From a bacterium (GTDB lineage: Bacteria > Omnitrophota > Gorgyraeia > Zapsychrales > Zapsychraceae): DNA of 64,000 bases. Positions 45,748 to 54,133 of this stretch are shown piece after piece; within the stretch, counting starts at the first letter, position 1; each line of letters begins with the position of its first letter. The position numbers were made by a program, and so were the translations under genes. The notes under the pieces are model-generated. The model saw only the letters and a list, made by a program, of their open reading frames with translations, made no database searches and had not been told where the DNA came from. The DNA lies in NCBI GenBank assembly GCA_030429765.1, contig JAUIER010000017.1, forward strand, positions 33,047-97,046, given 5' to 3'.

Positions 45748-45858
45748 CAATGCCAAAGGGTCGTTTAAGACCACCATTTCTCATAACAAAGTTATGGTTG
45801 AGAAAGGGTGGTCTTGAACAATCAAACAGCGCTAGCTGATTGATTCCCTTTGGCATTG
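45748..45858. other. Three-way-junction inverted-repeat element (candidate oriT, origin or leader RNA)
   Basis: The outer 13-bp perfect arms caatgccaaaggg (45748-45760) and ccctttggcattg (45846-45858) enclose two hairpins. The first has 9+6+5 bp arms (45767-45787 with 45791-45815, loop aaa). The second has near-perfect 10-bp arms (45821-45830 with 45835-45844, loop gcta). Together they fold as a three-way junction in either DNA strand or RNA. It ends about 30 bp before the start codon of the Replic_Relax-like gene, so it could be oriT, a replication origin or a regulatory 5' leader for the T4SS operon. Confidence 0.7.
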
Positions 45859-45891
45859 TTAAACTTAGGAGATTCATTTCTTACATTTCAC

Positions 45892-45905
45892 TTACAGCTC
45901 TGTAA
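45892..45905. promoter_or_regulatory. Candidate operator TTACAG-N2-CTGTAA upstream of the T4SS operon
   Basis: A perfect 6-bp inverted repeat with a 2-bp centre is followed 7 bp later by a third half-site (ctgtaag, 45911-45917). It lies upstream of the three-way-junction element in the region expected to hold the T4SS operon promoter. Confidence 0.45.
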
Positions 45906-45949
45906 CTTTTCTGTAAGCCATCTGAAACTCTCTTGTCATCAAAGATCAC

Positions 45950-46012
45950 CCAAACAAAAAGGACATATCCGTGGTGTGGCGCCACAAATATGTCCTTTGA
46001 ATCTTTGTTTGG
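45950..46012. repeat. 63-base hairpin with nested palindrome
   Basis: The arms are ccaaacaaa/tttgtttgg (outer, 9 bp), aaaggacatat/atatgtccttt (11 bp) and an inner tgtggcgccaca palindrome. A second small hairpin (gctgg-ggatcaat-ccagc, 46015-46032) follows. It lies between the T4SS operon and the regulator genes. It lacks a T-tract, so it is not an obvious terminator. An alternative oriT or plasmid-like control site is possible. Confidence 0.6.
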
Positions 46013-46120
46013 TAGCTGGGGATCAATCCAGCAATTTTAATTTTAAAAGGTAACTACATATTTTTTGTTCCTCTCACTTATATAGTGGTGATTTAGAATC
46101 GTTTTTAAACAAAACTTTTT

Positions 46121-47359
46121 CTATTGATTCTTATAAATTTCGTACCGATATCCAGCCACTTCACTTTCCTTTAAGTTGGTCATCTGGGCAATATCTTGAT
46201 CGGTCTTCCCTAATATAAATAGCGGAAATAATTCCTTCTGCTTAACCGTTAATCCAGCCATTGCGTTTCCATCCTCCGTTTCAGAAAATAATTTCAGACC
46301 GCTCGATAACCCCAATAAAATAAACTTTCTCAATTTACTGACTGTTTTACCCAGCTTTTTAATGCGCTTTTTTTCCTCATTTTGAGTCCTACGTTCAATG
46401 GTGATATCACGAATCGTCCCATGATACCCCCAAACTTTTCCATCTTTTACAATCACCGTAGCCGTAATTTTCACATCTATAGGGGTATTGTCTTTTTTCC
46501 GAAACCGCATCTCCAACCCCCGAACACTACCTTTTTTCTCTATTTCTCTGACATATTTCGCCCTATCCTTAGGGTTTAGATATACGTCTTTCACTCTTGA
46601 GTGACTTAAGAAATCTTCCCTACTTTCATAACCAAACATCTCACGTGCCCCTTCTTCATTAATATCAAACCACTTACCGTCTTTAGTTGAAATAAACATG
46701 CAGTCTTTATGGGTGGCAAATAGCATCTGATACAAATTTCCGGTGACATCCCGAGATATTCCCATCAGTCCGATAATGTTTCCCCTTTCGTCTCTACGTG
46801 GTACTTTGGTAATGGAAACATAATGTCTTGTGCCATCACCAAAGGTAATATATTCGACCTTATCTACGATTGGATTTCCAGTTGTCATAACGTATTCATC
46901 ATCTTTATGCATTAACTCGGCTTCATCTTCTGGAAATAAGTCCGAGTCTTTTTTCCCGATAACATCCAAAAATTTGCTGCGCATCCCAAATGCATGAGCT
47001 TCATTAACCAAAATAAGTTCACCTGAGCGATTCTTAAAGAATATCGCATCAGGCCATGAATCAAGCATATCCTTCATCAATAACCAAATTTTCTCATCAT
47101 CGCAATATACCGACCTTTCGGAATCTGACTGACATGGCTGCCCCAAATATTTATCCACTCTTGATGAAGATGAAATGACATCCATGTTATCCGAAATAAC
47201 GGATCGTATGTCCGCTAGAAAATTTGATCCACTGCCAACACCAACCTTCTGCGGAACATCCTTTGGCAGAAAATCTTCCACTTGCACTCCAGCAAAGTTC
47301 AATAAACCTTTTAATTTCGTAATCGGTTGTTTTTTATATGATTTATTGTCCATCTTCAT
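46121..47359 (-). CDS. PAS-PAS regulator with LuxR-type helix-turn-helix
   Basis: The protein is 412 residues with two PAS domains. One is at about 95-210 (SWPDAIFFKNRSGELILVNEA, GLMGISRDVTG) and one at about 215-325 (FISTKDGKWFDINEEGAREMFGYES, GYHGTIRDITIER). A basic helix and a C-terminal helix-turn-helix at about 368-412 (LTVKQKELFPLFILGKTDQDIAQMTN) follow. It probably senses a small ligand or redox signal and controls transcription; there is no histidine-kinase or cyclase domain. An AAGGAG site precedes the ATG, which overlaps the upstream sigma-like gene by 17 bp, so the two are co-expressed. Confidence 0.8.
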   Translation of the reverse strand: MKMDNKSYKKQPITKLKGLLNFAGVQVEDFLPKDVPQKVGVGSGSNFLADIRSVISDNMDVISSSSRVDKYLGQPCQSDSERSVYCDDEKIWLLMKDMLDSWPDAIFFKNRSGELILVNEAHAFGMRSKFLDVIGKKDSDLFPEDEAELMHKDDEYVMTTGNPIVDKVEYITFGDGTRHYVSITKVPRRDERGNIIGLMGISRDVTGNLYQMLFATHKDCMFISTKDGKWFDINEEGAREMFGYESREDFLSHSRVKDVYLNPKDRAKYVREIEKKGSVRGLEMRFRKKDNTPIDVKITATVIVKDGKVWGYHGTIRDITIERRTQNEEKKRIKKLGKTVSKLRKFILLGLSSGLKLFSETEDGNAMAGLTVKQKELFPLFILGKTDQDIAQMTNLKESEVAGYRYEIYKNQ

Positions 47360-48194
47360 AGTCTCCTTTAAATAAGTCCTTCTTGAATTTTAGTATGTAT
47401 CGATTCATTTTTTGTTTCATTGCGTAAACAGTATTTATATCCAAGTTCAACCAGCTCGCAATTTCCCGTGGTTTTTGAACATTTAGTGATTGATGAATCA
47501 TCAGGAAAATCATTTTCCGTTGATCACTGAATGTTTCAGACAAATCCATTTGCGTAGCATCCGTTAGTTTCCAAAATCTATCCTGCACTTCACCGTTTTC
47601 ATCAATGTATCCTTTTAAATTCAATTCTTTAACCAACTGCTTTGGTTCAAGTACAATTCCTTCAAAACATGTCTCAAACACAACACCACTATAAACATAT
47701 ATCTTTGTGATCATCGCCAGCAATCTATCGCTCCGTACATAGTTTAAAAAATCTTTCAATATTTGCTCGATAAAGCCATCTGAATATTTTGAGTAGAATT
47801 TATTATGTTCATCCGTATTGGCAGGAGTTAGATCGTAAAGCGAGAATGACCCCATAGACTTGTTGGAGTACATTTGATCTGAAGTAAATTTGAGATTTTT
47901 CTTACTTTTTGCCAGAAGACGCACCTCAGCCTTAATCGTTCGGTACATAAAACTGGTGAAATCGACATTCGGTTTACAATTCAGCCTGCCTGTTTGAACC
48001 TTCTTAATGACTAGTTCAACAATATCCGCACCTGTCTTGCCCTTTGGTGGAACACCTCCTTTAGCCCCAAACCAATACTGCTGAGCAATCCACTTCTCGG
48101 CATATTTAATACAATCAAGCCGAAAGGCAGACCAAGACCCCTGCCGCATTTGCTCTTTAAGCGTTTTTTGTACAGATGATCGTATTTTTACCAT
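47343..48194 (-). CDS. Sigma-70-like / helix-turn-helix regulator
   Basis: The protein is 283 residues. A region-2-like helical segment with a conserved core (DFTSFMYRTIKAEVRLLAKSKK, about 80-105) is separated from a C-terminal region-4-like helix-turn-helix (VQKPREIASWLNLDINTVYAMKQKMNRYI, about 240-270). It resembles an alternative sigma factor, but the match is weak and a plain DNA-binding regulator is possible. A GGGAGG ribosome site precedes the ATG. It probably controls ICE functions with the PAS protein encoded downstream. Confidence 0.6.
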   Translation of the reverse strand: MVKIRSSVQKTLKEQMRQGSWSAFRLDCIKYAEKWIAQQYWFGAKGGVPPKGKTGADIVELVIKKVQTGRLNCKPNVDFTSFMYRTIKAEVRLLAKSKKNLKFTSDQMYSNKSMGSFSLYDLTPANTDEHNKFYSKYSDGFIEQILKDFLNYVRSDRLLAMITKIYVYSGVVFETCFEGIVLEPKQLVKELNLKGYIDENGEVQDRFWKLTDATQMDLSETFSDQRKMIFLMIHQSLNVQKPREIASWLNLDINTVYAMKQKMNRYILKFKKDLFKGDYEDGQ

Positions 48195-48770
48195 ATTCTT
48201 ACCTCCCTACTATGTAGTGGCAAAACAAAGGGAATATTTGTCAAAAATATTTGAAAATAATCTAATGACTCTGGGGTATCTAAAGAAAAAACCCGTGGAA
48301 CCGGGTTGAGGGGATGAATAAGGAATTCTTGGAAAAGTAGTATTTGTCCTTTAATGACCTCCCTTTTGGATACCTATATTATAACGATGAGAGGCCATCT
48401 TGACCAGCTAAATATTTTAGCGGTCCACGTGAAAGCCTATGGGCTGTTTTTTGGGTGATCTGAAACCAAGGATATAAGCTATTACCCATAATGTTGTCCT
48501 GATGGTGACAATCATCATTTTGATGAGCAACTTGACTGTCCAGAATCCAGATAAATATGCTAGTGAACTTTGTGTATCTTTATATCTCATATGTTTAGTT
48601 TAACAAATAGTTACAATATACACAATTGTAATATATGCCCCTAATTCCCCCAAGAATATACACCAAAGAATATTATTAATCTGAATCTAAATCAATAAAC
48701 CAAATTTAGATTTTACTATTCTAAAATAATATCTGAGTTAAATTCAAAAGTAAGACAGACAATCCAGAAC
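48195..48770. other. Intergenic region between CBASS operon and regulator genes
   Basis: There are 576 AT-rich bases without a convincing gene. It holds one clear minus-strand terminator (48282-48307), a short palindrome gctaaatattttagc (about 48407-48421) and TTGACA-like hexamers without good -10 partners. The promoter of the regulator pair is expected here, but I cannot fix it. Confidence 0.5.
48282..48307 (-). terminator. Terminator between CBASS and regulator genes
   Basis: On the minus strand the stem AACCCG-GTTCCA-CGGGTT runs straight into TTTTCTTT. It would end the CBASS transcript before the regulator genes. Confidence 0.7.
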
Positions 48771-49289
48771 CTAGCAATTCGGAACCAGTTTACAATAGCC
48801 TTTTTCATTGTGTAAACTCACCCATAGTTCCAAACTTTCAAGGCTATTTCCTACAATAACCATAATAAAATAGTTAAGTTCATGCTTGGACTTTACGAAC
48901 GAATCCATGGTTGATTCTAAATCTAAGGATGAAGGTCTCGGTACATTTGTAGGATGTGTATGCCATTCACCAATAAAGTGCTGGTTACTTTTAAATAATT
49001 TCTTAATTAATCTACGTTGTAATATTCTGTTTGGAACAAACAATGTTCTCCAACGCTTATCACTTTTGTTAGGTGGCGATGCTTTTACTATCTTAATAAG
49101 TGGAAACTCAAACTCGGCAAAAAGTAGTCCACCAGCCTCGGGTAAAGAATCTATTTGTCTAAATTTTTTAAATATATCCAAAACAGATGTAGAAATTTGT
49201 ATCTTTTGCTCAGAATGAGGTATATTGTAAAATATTGATTCCATTGGATGGTTTAATTGCATAATTGACAAGTTTTCGACTTGGGCCAC
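48771..49289 (-). CDS. cap3: Cap3: JAB/JAMM-family CBASS isopeptidase
   Basis: The protein is 172 residues, a JAMM zinc peptidase with the metal motif His110-x-His112...Ser120-x-x-Asp123 (GEWHTHPTNVPRPSSLD) and upstream Glu52 (PEAGG). In type II CBASS, Cap3 removes or limits the conjugation of the CD-NTase made by Cap2. The GTG at 49289 gives a 37-bp overlap with cap2. ATGs at 49262 and 49244 are plausible alternatives, since no ribosome site distinguishes them. Last gene of the operon. Confidence 0.88.
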   Translation of the reverse strand: MAQVENLSIMQLNHPMESIFYNIPHSEQKIQISTSVLDIFKKFRQIDSLPEAGGLLFAEFEFPLIKIVKASPPNKSDKRWRTLFVPNRILQRRLIKKLFKSNQHFIGEWHTHPTNVPRPSSLDLESTMDSFVKSKHELNYFIMVIVGNSLESLELWVSLHNEKGYCKLVPNC

Positions 49290-51028
49290 ACATTTTTAAA
49301 TGTTTTTGAATATCCTTTTTCATTAATATTATTCTGCCAGCACGGTGAGATGTTGGCCTTTGCTGACTCCATATGTTCTTTACTACTTATCCAACTATAC
49401 AAATTTGATTGTATAGAATCAGCAAGTAAGCATTCAATGGTAATATTTGTAATTAGTGATGCTACGGGCATTAACGCAGTTGGTCCATACCTCTGATAAT
49501 GTATACATCCACCTGGCTCTTTAATAATTGTTGAATCTTCAAAATTTGCAACATGCTGATCAAATTGTCCAAATTGATTGGTTCCACATTCAAAGCATCC
49601 ACCTTTTTCAGAAATTACTAAACAATGACCAGCAACTGCATGTGGTTCAAGCCATCCAAATAAAAGCGGAGGTAAATTATGTTTTAGTTTTAAAGCATTT
49701 AAAGGACCTTCACATCGCCAATCAGCTACTGTAGAGATTACTAAATCATGTTCATCAAATATATTTTGGTTTTCTTCATATATATCTCGCCAATCTTTTG
49801 GTATACCGACAATATTAAGATGCGGAAGCTCACGAATCAAAGCTTCAGACATAGCCTCAGCTTTCCAACGCCCTAAGTAAGACGCACCTAAAACATGCCG
49901 ACCTACATTCTCCCATCCGAGAATATCATTGTCAGTAACCGTAAGATACCCTATTCCTGCCCTACTTAATAGATGCGCAACATAGCCACCCAATGAACCA
50001 CATCCAATTAATAAAACTTTCTTCTGTGAGAAGTTTCTACCATCACCTCCCCTAGAATGAATATATTCATGATCTACATGGGTTACTTTGCATTTTTTGA
50101 TAATAGTTGAGTGGATCAGCCGTTGAGCTCTACTAAAAAGAAGATTCGGTGGAATCTTTCCCGGACGAAAACCTTTTGTAAAATCCTTTGCTTGTGCAAG
50201 ACCAAGGCCATTGTATATTAGGCCGCCCAACGCAATACCGGCACCTTCTTTTTGGGCTAATAGAACAAGTGCATTTAATTTATTTTGAATTAAATTATTT
50301 TTTATTAATTGTTCTGCTCGAGGGTCATTTACTTCTGCTAAGGAAAGCAGGTCTTCAAGTGTATCCGGATAATCTGTGGGGATTAATGGCGACTCCAAAT
50401 CAAGACGAATGCCTATACGTTCATTCTCCAAATCTGAAGGTTTTCCTATATAATTTGTAACCCACTGATTTAGTCTCGATAATGAAGATGCTACACACAC
50501 ATAACCTTTACAGAAAACAACTGGAAATTCTTTTTCTAAATCGCCAACAGAATCAATCAACAATACACTTTGAGCTCCTTCTGTAGAACATCTCCCCCAG
50601 TAGTATGAAAACTCATCTTTAAAATCCTTTGAGTCGGTTCCTTCGAGTACTTCCTTAGCCTTCTCGTTCACATAATGAAATAGGCTTACTGGATCATTAC
50701 TATTTATGGCCGCTGAATCTGGAATGACGCATAGAAAGCCATCCTTTAATACATGTGGATTTCTTAGAAATAATTCCTCCCAATTATGCACACATGCAAT
50801 TGGTGGAGTATCGGGGAAACGATTTGGCAAACCAATATCAACCAACCATTCTTTGTTAATAGCTTGAATGGTTGTTCGCCACCCTGTAGTTGCAGATTTA
50901 AGAAATGGATGGATATTGTCAGAAGAAACTTCTTCAAAATCGTCATTATTTAAAAGATGTGCTCTTAGGGTATCCCTCGCTGATTGATGCCTTAGCTCCA
51001 GAAAATTATCTCGGCTTTTCTCAACCAA
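49253..51028 (-). CDS. cap2: Cap2: E2-E1 fusion ubiquitin-transfer-like enzyme of CBASS
   Basis: The protein is 591 residues. An N-terminal E2-like domain carries the catalytic Cys100 (PHVLKDGFLCV). After a linker/adenylation-support region, the C-terminal ThiF/E1 domain has GCGSLG (342-347) for ATP, a candidate active cysteine Cys508 (GGCIHYQ) and zinc ligands C478-x-x-C481 and C587-x-x-C590. Cap2 adenylates the C-terminus of the CD-NTase and conjugates it to targets, priming second-messenger synthesis. The start overlaps the CD-NTase stop by 8 bp. Confidence 0.92.
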   Translation of the reverse strand: MVEKSRDNFLELRHQSARDTLRAHLLNNDDFEEVSSDNIHPFLKSATTGWRTTIQAINKEWLVDIGLPNRFPDTPPIACVHNWEELFLRNPHVLKDGFLCVIPDSAAINSNDPVSLFHYVNEKAKEVLEGTDSKDFKDEFSYYWGRCSTEGAQSVLLIDSVGDLEKEFPVVFCKGYVCVASSLSRLNQWVTNYIGKPSDLENERIGIRLDLESPLIPTDYPDTLEDLLSLAEVNDPRAEQLIKNNLIQNKLNALVLLAQKEGAGIALGGLIYNGLGLAQAKDFTKGFRPGKIPPNLLFSRAQRLIHSTIIKKCKVTHVDHEYIHSRGGDGRNFSQKKVLLIGCGSLGGYVAHLLSRAGIGYLTVTDNDILGWENVGRHVLGASYLGRWKAEAMSEALIRELPHLNIVGIPKDWRDIYEENQNIFDEHDLVISTVADWRCEGPLNALKLKHNLPPLLFGWLEPHAVAGHCLVISEKGGCFECGTNQFGQFDQHVANFEDSTIIKEPGGCIHYQRYGPTALMPVASLITNITIECLLADSIQSNLYSWISSKEHMESAKANISPCWQNNINEKGYSKTFKNVWPKSKTCQLCN

Positions 51029-52232
51029 GTCTTCCTCCCCCTCTCAAATCGACTGGACTATTGGGAGTTTGATTACTAATTCCCGTTGATCCAGTGGAAA
51101 CTGCAGAGCCACCTAGCATACCTCCAAGAACACTCGATTTTATTTCAGCACCAAATTTAGTTTTTGAATGCTCAGATATATTACTTGCATCCGCAGCTGA
51201 TTCATAGAAGTTAAAATCTTCCTGCGCCCACTTTAACCATTGCCAAAAGTTACCTTCAAGTTGAAGTTGTAGTCCTTCAGAAGTAGGCCATTTATCTGCA
51301 AAATCTTCTTTTGGATTCACAGGATTCGGTACTCTTGGAGATTGAGTGTTAACCAGGCTTCCCATGCGACTAAGAATATTTCTTAATGCACTTTCAAAAC
51401 TATCTTCCCCCTGATATGCTTTAGCCGCAAGGGTTGTGATGATAATAGATATTGGTTTTCCTTTTTTATTATTTTCAAATCTGATATCGCGATGCCTTTT
51501 TAATATTTGAATACTTTTTTGTAAAGGTGTTTTCCACCTATATGTAGGCAGGTCTTCAATTCTACTAGCCTTTTCTTCCAGTGCTATAGATTCAAGTAGT
51601 GTACCCGCCTGTTTCATTCTGGACTCGAACCACTGCGCATATCCCTCAGGATTGCTAATCTCCCAATCAGATGAAATAATTGGATACGATGATTTTGTGT
51701 CATCTGTTATTGATACCGTATGCCGTGCCAACAATTTAGCAATAGCTTCGGAAGCACCAGCTTCAAGCATTCGGCTTTCCATTAGGCTAATTGTTTCTTC
51801 ATATTCGGGAATGCAAGGAACTACATCTATATGAAACTTCAGATTGTCTCGGTAAATTAGGCGCCAACAACGATGCTTGTTATCCAAATTTTCCTTAATT
51901 CTTCGCTCAATACGATAGTTTTCTAAATCATTTCCAAGTAAATCCTTGAGTTCTTTCTGGCTGTGGGTTTCTTTTGTTATACCTTGTTGCATTTTACAAG
52001 TGAGGTCTAAATCATAGTCATCTCTTTTCCATGGCTTGATGGCAGTCCCTAAACGAAAAGAACCTTGAGGTAGAACATTTGGATTATACTTTGCACTTGT
52101 GGCTTTTGCTGGATCTTTAAGCCATTTGTCCAAATCATCATACCTGTCTTGAGCCAATTGATAAGATGAACTGGGTATTTCAATATCCTTGATAATTTCA
52201 TTTAAAATAACATCCTGTTTTGTTGTACTCAT
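51021..52232 (-). CDS. CD-NTase (cGAS/DncV-like second-messenger synthase)
   Basis: The protein is 403 residues, a nucleotidyltransferase fold with PQGSFRLGT (55-63), metal ligands Asp74 and Asp76 (YDLDL) and Asp136 (FHIDVVP), all intact. It makes a cyclic oligonucleotide upon phage infection. The flexible C-terminus ends in GGGRLG, as expected for a Cap2 substrate that is activated through its terminal residue. The clade, and so the product, cannot be told from sequence reading alone. The start overlaps the end of the HNH-SAVED gene by 4 bp. Confidence 0.92.
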   Translation of the reverse strand: MSTTKQDVILNEIIKDIEIPSSSYQLAQDRYDDLDKWLKDPAKATSAKYNPNVLPQGSFRLGTAIKPWKRDDYDLDLTCKMQQGITKETHSQKELKDLLGNDLENYRIERRIKENLDNKHRCWRLIYRDNLKFHIDVVPCIPEYEETISLMESRMLEAGASEAIAKLLARHTVSITDDTKSSYPIISSDWEISNPEGYAQWFESRMKQAGTLLESIALEEKASRIEDLPTYRWKTPLQKSIQILKRHRDIRFENNKKGKPISIIITTLAAKAYQGEDSFESALRNILSRMGSLVNTQSPRVPNPVNPKEDFADKWPTSEGLQLQLEGNFWQWLKWAQEDFNFYESAADASNISEHSKTKFGAEIKSSVLGGMLGGSAVSTGSTGISNQTPNSPVDLRGGGRLG

Positions 52233-53380
52233 TTGGAAGCTCCTATTCTTAATGCCTTAATAAATTTATTATGTTTATGATTCTGGTCATATATAATCCA
52301 AGGCATTTCTGCCTTAGGCATTCTAATACGCCCCAACTCAACTGAGCATGCTACGGACATAGTAGGAAATATTGACAAAGGGGTAGATTTACCATGTTTT
52401 TTGCCGATGTTAACCATAAGTTTTCGTAGTGTTTCACGGTAAATGGAAAGCTGTAATTTATTCTTTAAAAAGTCATTATGTGGATTTTCAATTGTTAGCT
52501 CCCATATGGAAACACTTTCTCCAAGAATATCTGTAATTCGACTATGACATATAGTGTCACTCAAAGAAACAATCAAAACTGGTGGATGTTCAAATGATTT
52601 TGGCTGGTTTATTTTATATTCAAAACTATCCGGTCCGTCTACCCAATGCCAAGTTGGATACGGTTCTCGATGAAGTTGATATACTTGAGCCGGTATCTTG
52701 TCTGTGAAAAGCGTTCCCAAGAAAATCATTAATGGCATAGGTGCTAAGGCAAATATGGAAAAATGGATTGTATCAGAATCGTCAATTAGAGGATGTACCT
52801 GCCTTGCAAACGCCTTTTGAAGATTTTCCTTCTCTGTCTTCCAATAACTGTCTTGATCATCTTTCCCTTCCCAATTCATAGAAAGTTTTATAGGATATTC
52901 TTGTGCCGGGTACCAATCCGGGAAAAGGGCATCTTTGGCATGTTCCGGCTGTAACTTTGACTTTTCTTCGCCTATGTTAGCCCCATATAAAATTACATGT
53001 GATTTTTTACTTGGATCGACACCTGCCACTATCGCAATACGTTCCTCATGTTGCTCTTTCCATTGAGTTAACAACTTAGCAGAATATCTCTTTCCTTCTT
53101 TGTCAGAATCTATAATTTTGTGACAATCATGACACATTAGCATTAGATTAGGTAATTCATTAAGTTTAATACGATTAAAGCGAAACGGTCCCCACCCTCT
53201 TGGACCTTTTTCTGAAAACGACCAGATATGTGCAATTTCCGAAATGTTGCCTTGCTCTTGAGTTATCGGGGACTTATATAATGCTCGATTACAATTGTTA
53301 AATTCACAACGACCTGCTGCTCTGGCCCATAACTGTACAACAACTTTTTGATTTATGTATCTTGTGACTTCTTTTGCCAT
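52229..53380 (-). CDS. cap5: Cap5-type HNH-SAVED effector nuclease
   Basis: The protein is 383 residues. The N-terminal HNH domain has zinc ligands Cys25, Cys30, Cys83 and Cys86 and the catalytic candidates His51 (AEIAHIW), Asn78 (LPNLMLMC) and His87 (CHDCHK). The C-terminal ~220 residues form a SAVED cyclic-nucleotide sensor (ILYGANIGEE near 150, ending in an RIRMPKAEMPWIIYDQNH segment). Binding of the CD-NTase product should activate DNA cleavage. It lies 18 bp after the TIR gene and overlaps the CD-NTase gene. Confidence 0.9.
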   Translation of the reverse strand: MAKEVTRYINQKVVVQLWARAAGRCEFNNCNRALYKSPITQEQGNISEIAHIWSFSEKGPRGWGPFRFNRIKLNELPNLMLMCHDCHKIIDSDKEGKRYSAKLLTQWKEQHEERIAIVAGVDPSKKSHVILYGANIGEEKSKLQPEHAKDALFPDWYPAQEYPIKLSMNWEGKDDQDSYWKTEKENLQKAFARQVHPLIDDSDTIHFSIFALAPMPLMIFLGTLFTDKIPAQVYQLHREPYPTWHWVDGPDSFEYKINQPKSFEHPPVLIVSLSDTICHSRITDILGESVSIWELTIENPHNDFLKNKLQLSIYRETLRKLMVNIGKKHGKSTPLSIFPTMSVACSVELGRIRMPKAEMPWIIYDQNHKHNKFIKALRIGASK

Positions 53381-53398
53381 ATTATTACCTATAAAATA

Positions 53399-53851
53399 TC
53401 ATTTCTCACCTAACAACAAGAAAATGGCTAACGCACCGATAAGTAGACCAGCCATTACCTTGTCTGATTTGTTTTTTTCTGAAATCTGATTCAATACTTT
53501 ACTCAGCTCTTCAGCATTTCCATGAATATCCACTCCTTGATAATCGGAAACCCACGGTGGCAAATCCTCAAAATTTATTTTGTACAATATAGGAATTATT
53601 TTTTTATTGGTGGTTAAAGCACCCCCAATTTCATGCTTAACGGCATCGGACTTAATAGAATTCTCCGTTGCTAAAAACAAAAACCACTCCGAGTTACGCA
53701 AACGTTTTAGTATTTCATCCTTCCAACGAAATCCTTTATCCAAAGATATTGGTGCCAAAAAAGTGTTGATTTGCAAATTTTGACAAGAATTATATATATC
53801 TTCCGCCATTTTGTAGTCTTGTTCTGCGTAACTAATGAAAACATCACTCAT
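53399..53851 (-). CDS. TIR-domain protein with C-terminal membrane anchor (additional CBASS effector candidate)
   Basis: The protein is 150 residues. A TIR fold (DVFISYAEQDY at 3-13, candidate catalytic Glu74 in KSDAVKHEIGG) occupies residues 1-125, followed by one hydrophobic helix (VMAGLLIGALAIFLLLG, about 132-148). TIR domains of this type cleave NAD+. There is no SAVED, STING or other sensor domain. It is the first gene of the CBASS operon, 18 bp before cap5, with an AAGGAG ribosome site. It could be a second, membrane-localised effector, or an accessory signalling protein. Confidence 0.88.
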   Translation of the reverse strand: MSDVFISYAEQDYKMAEDIYNSCQNLQINTFLAPISLDKGFRWKDEILKRLRNSEWFLFLATENSIKSDAVKHEIGGALTTNKKIIPILYKINFEDLPPWVSDYQGVDIHGNAEELSKVLNQISEKNKSDKVMAGLLIGALAIFLLLGEK

Positions 53852-53867
53852 GGATAATACTCCTTAA

Positions 53868-53906
53868 AATAAAAAAACCTCCGCAGACTTTTATCCACGA
53901 AGGTTT
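53868..53906 (-). terminator. Intrinsic terminator in the CBASS leader (candidate attenuator)
   Basis: On the minus strand, AAACCTTCG (53898-53906) pairs with CGGAGGTTT (53875-53883), and a T-rich run follows directly. It is downstream of the predicted promoter and only about 17 bp ahead of the TIR start codon. An upstream CCTCC-containing segment (about 53921-53928) can pair with the same GGAGG arm, suggesting an alternative antiterminator fold. Confidence 0.65.
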
Positions 53907-53955
53907 GACTTTTTTTATGTGGAGGATTCCCCCTTCAAACTCACCACTACGGATT

Positions 53956-53984
53956 TTTATATCATTGTAGACTATCCTAGTCAA
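53956..53984 (-). promoter_or_regulatory. Predicted CBASS operon promoter
   Basis: The -35 TTGACT (53979-53984) and -10 TATAAA (53956-53961) are separated by 17 bp on the minus strand. The predicted start near 53949 gives a ~98-base leader before the TIR gene. A perfect 8-bp hairpin (cctattga/tcaatagg, 54025-54050) lies upstream. Confidence 0.7.
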
Positions 53985-54133
53985 ATTCGCAATAGACTGC
54001 GATATAGGGCATTGGCATGATAACCCTATTGAGTTTAAGCTGTCAATAGGTAGCCTACACCAATAACTGACTTTTTTCTACCTATATTTTTCACACAAAT
54101 CTAGACGGCATAACCAGTTACTAGCTCGCAGGC

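Noticed and set aside
52229..53380. Restriction endonuclease, from the HNH motif
   Set aside because: No methyltransferase is nearby, the C-terminal half fits SAVED, and the gene overlaps the CD-NTase gene.
53399..53851. Thoeris system suggested by the TIR protein
   Set aside because: There is no ThsA-like SIR2/SLOG or other Thoeris effector next to it. The neighbours are a complete CBASS set.
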